Shown: one piece after another, positions 13,918-14,301 of the stretch
How the letters are laid out: each line of letters begins with the position of its first letter
Numbering within the stretch: position 1 is the stretch's first letter
Origin: Planctomycetota bacterium
Lineage (GTDB): Bacteria; Planctomycetota; PUPC01; DSUN01
NCBI GenBank assembly: GCA_016872875.1
Contig: VGYW01000211.1
Location: forward strand, 1-14,301
Length of the DNA stretch: 14,301 nucleotides
Reading direction: 5' to 3'
The notes under the pieces: generated by a model
The model's database searches: none
What the model was told of the DNA's origin: nothing
What the model saw: the letters and a program-made list of their open reading frames with translations, nothing else
Translations under genes and position numbers: made by a program

Positions 13918-14301
13918 ATGGCGCAAGAGAAGATGACACGTCGGGAGCTGGTTGGCGCGCTGGGCGGGGCCGCGCTGGGGGCGGCGCTGCGTGGCGGAAT
14001 CGCGGCGGAGGCGGAGGGCAAGAGCCTGACCTTCGGGGTGTTCGCCGACCCGCAGTACGGGGAACGGGACGCGACGATTGGGCGGTTCTATCGCGACTCG
14101 CCCGAGAAGCTCGCCGCCTGCATCAAGACCTTTGCTGAGGCGAAGCCGGCCTTCGTGATTGGGCTGGGCGACTTTGTGGATGGGACGAGCAAGGATGCCG
14201 AGACGGAGATGGGCCACCTGAAGAAGATCGAGGGCATCTTCCGCGGCTTCAGCGGCCCGCGATACCACGTGCTGGGGAACCACGACCTCGACGCCTTCTC
14301 G
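13918..14301 (+). CDS. Tat-exported metallophosphoesterase (ADPRibase-Mn-like), 3' partial
   Basis: 128 residues are visible; the frame runs off the right edge. The start ATG 13918 has gagg 9 nt upstream. The N-terminus MTRRELVGALGGAALGAALRG (6-26) is a twin-arginine signal. Calcineurin-like metal motifs follow: FADPQYG (42-48), GLGDFVDG (82-89) and LGNHD (119-123), with the last two metal-binding His motifs outside the window. FGVFADPQY, RFYRDSPEKL and YHVLGNHD resemble Mn-dependent ADP-ribose/CDP-alcohol diphosphatases more than generic phosphodiesterases, but this is recollection of family style. It is divergent from the NotI-like operon and probably exported like the sulfatase. Confidence 0.85.
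   Translation, partial: MAQEKMTRRELVGALGGAALGAALRGGIAAEAEGKSLTFGVFADPQYGERDATIGRFYRDSPEKLAACIKTFAEAKPAFVIGLGDFVDGTSKDAETEMGHLKKIEGIFRGFSGPRYHVLGNHDLDAFS

Noticed and set aside
13676..13939. N-terminal extension of the NotI-system methyltransferase
   Set aside because: It would translate the paired-hairpin element and contain the gene's own promoter; conserved sequence begins after GTG 13675.
13672..14283. 203-codon minus-strand open frame at the right edge
   Set aside because: It is antisense to the metallophosphoesterase, which has clear signal and metal motifs; the peptide has no recognisable domain.

Overview
High-GC bacterial DNA, most likely from a Planctomycetota or neighbouring PVC / Hydrogenedentota-type genome. 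The evidence is a Tat-exported sulfatase, an exo-rhamnogalacturonan-lyase-like RIFT-barrel protein, large secreted glycosidase-like proteins, an orphan Ig/HYR-like domain, and dense short palindromic repeats lying inside coding sequence. The lineage is inferred from gene content only; there is no rRNA or other marker.

Layout. 1-5210 (+): a 5'-truncated large glycosidase-like protein (DUF4091/GH123-like), then a PcRGLX/YetA-like RIFT-barrel protein whose ATG overlaps the first gene's stop by one base. 5217-5354: an element made of two perfect hairpins inside long imperfect terminal inverted repeats. 5485-5814 (-): a headless Ig/HYR-like domain. 5824-7772 (-): a Phd-type antitoxin, a PIN toxin and a secreted clan GH-A-like glycosidase, closely spaced. 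7812-7862: two divergent sigma70-type promoters with overlapping -35 boxes. 7906-9636 (+): a Tat-exported sulfatase carrying two repeat intrusions. 9682-11470 (+): a complete EcoRV-like restriction endonuclease with a Dam-family methyltransferase. 11547-13675 (-): a convergent second restriction-modification (R-M) system, an SPPY-type methyltransferase followed by a NotI-like endonuclease. 13791-13873: a second paired-hairpin element. 13918-14301 (+): the start of a Tat-exported metallophosphoesterase, cut by the window edge.

How it fits together. The outer genes look like exported catabolism of sulfated or uronic-acid-rich polysaccharide (lyase-like, glycosidase-like and sulfatase activities). 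Between them sit three defence or selfish modules: one toxin-antitoxin pair and two R-M systems. Each has its own promoter with a perfect TTGACA -35 box and a 17-bp spacer, and the endonuclease gene sampled is visibly AT-richer than the catabolic genes, so these look acquired.

The most unusual feature is the repeat load. At least five different palindromic or tandem repeat families lie in frame inside three exported-enzyme genes, in a linker, a signal-peptide region and loops. Many hairpins with unrelated stems share a three-base loop of the form TCN (or its complement NGA). None was seen inside the R-M or toxin-antitoxin genes.
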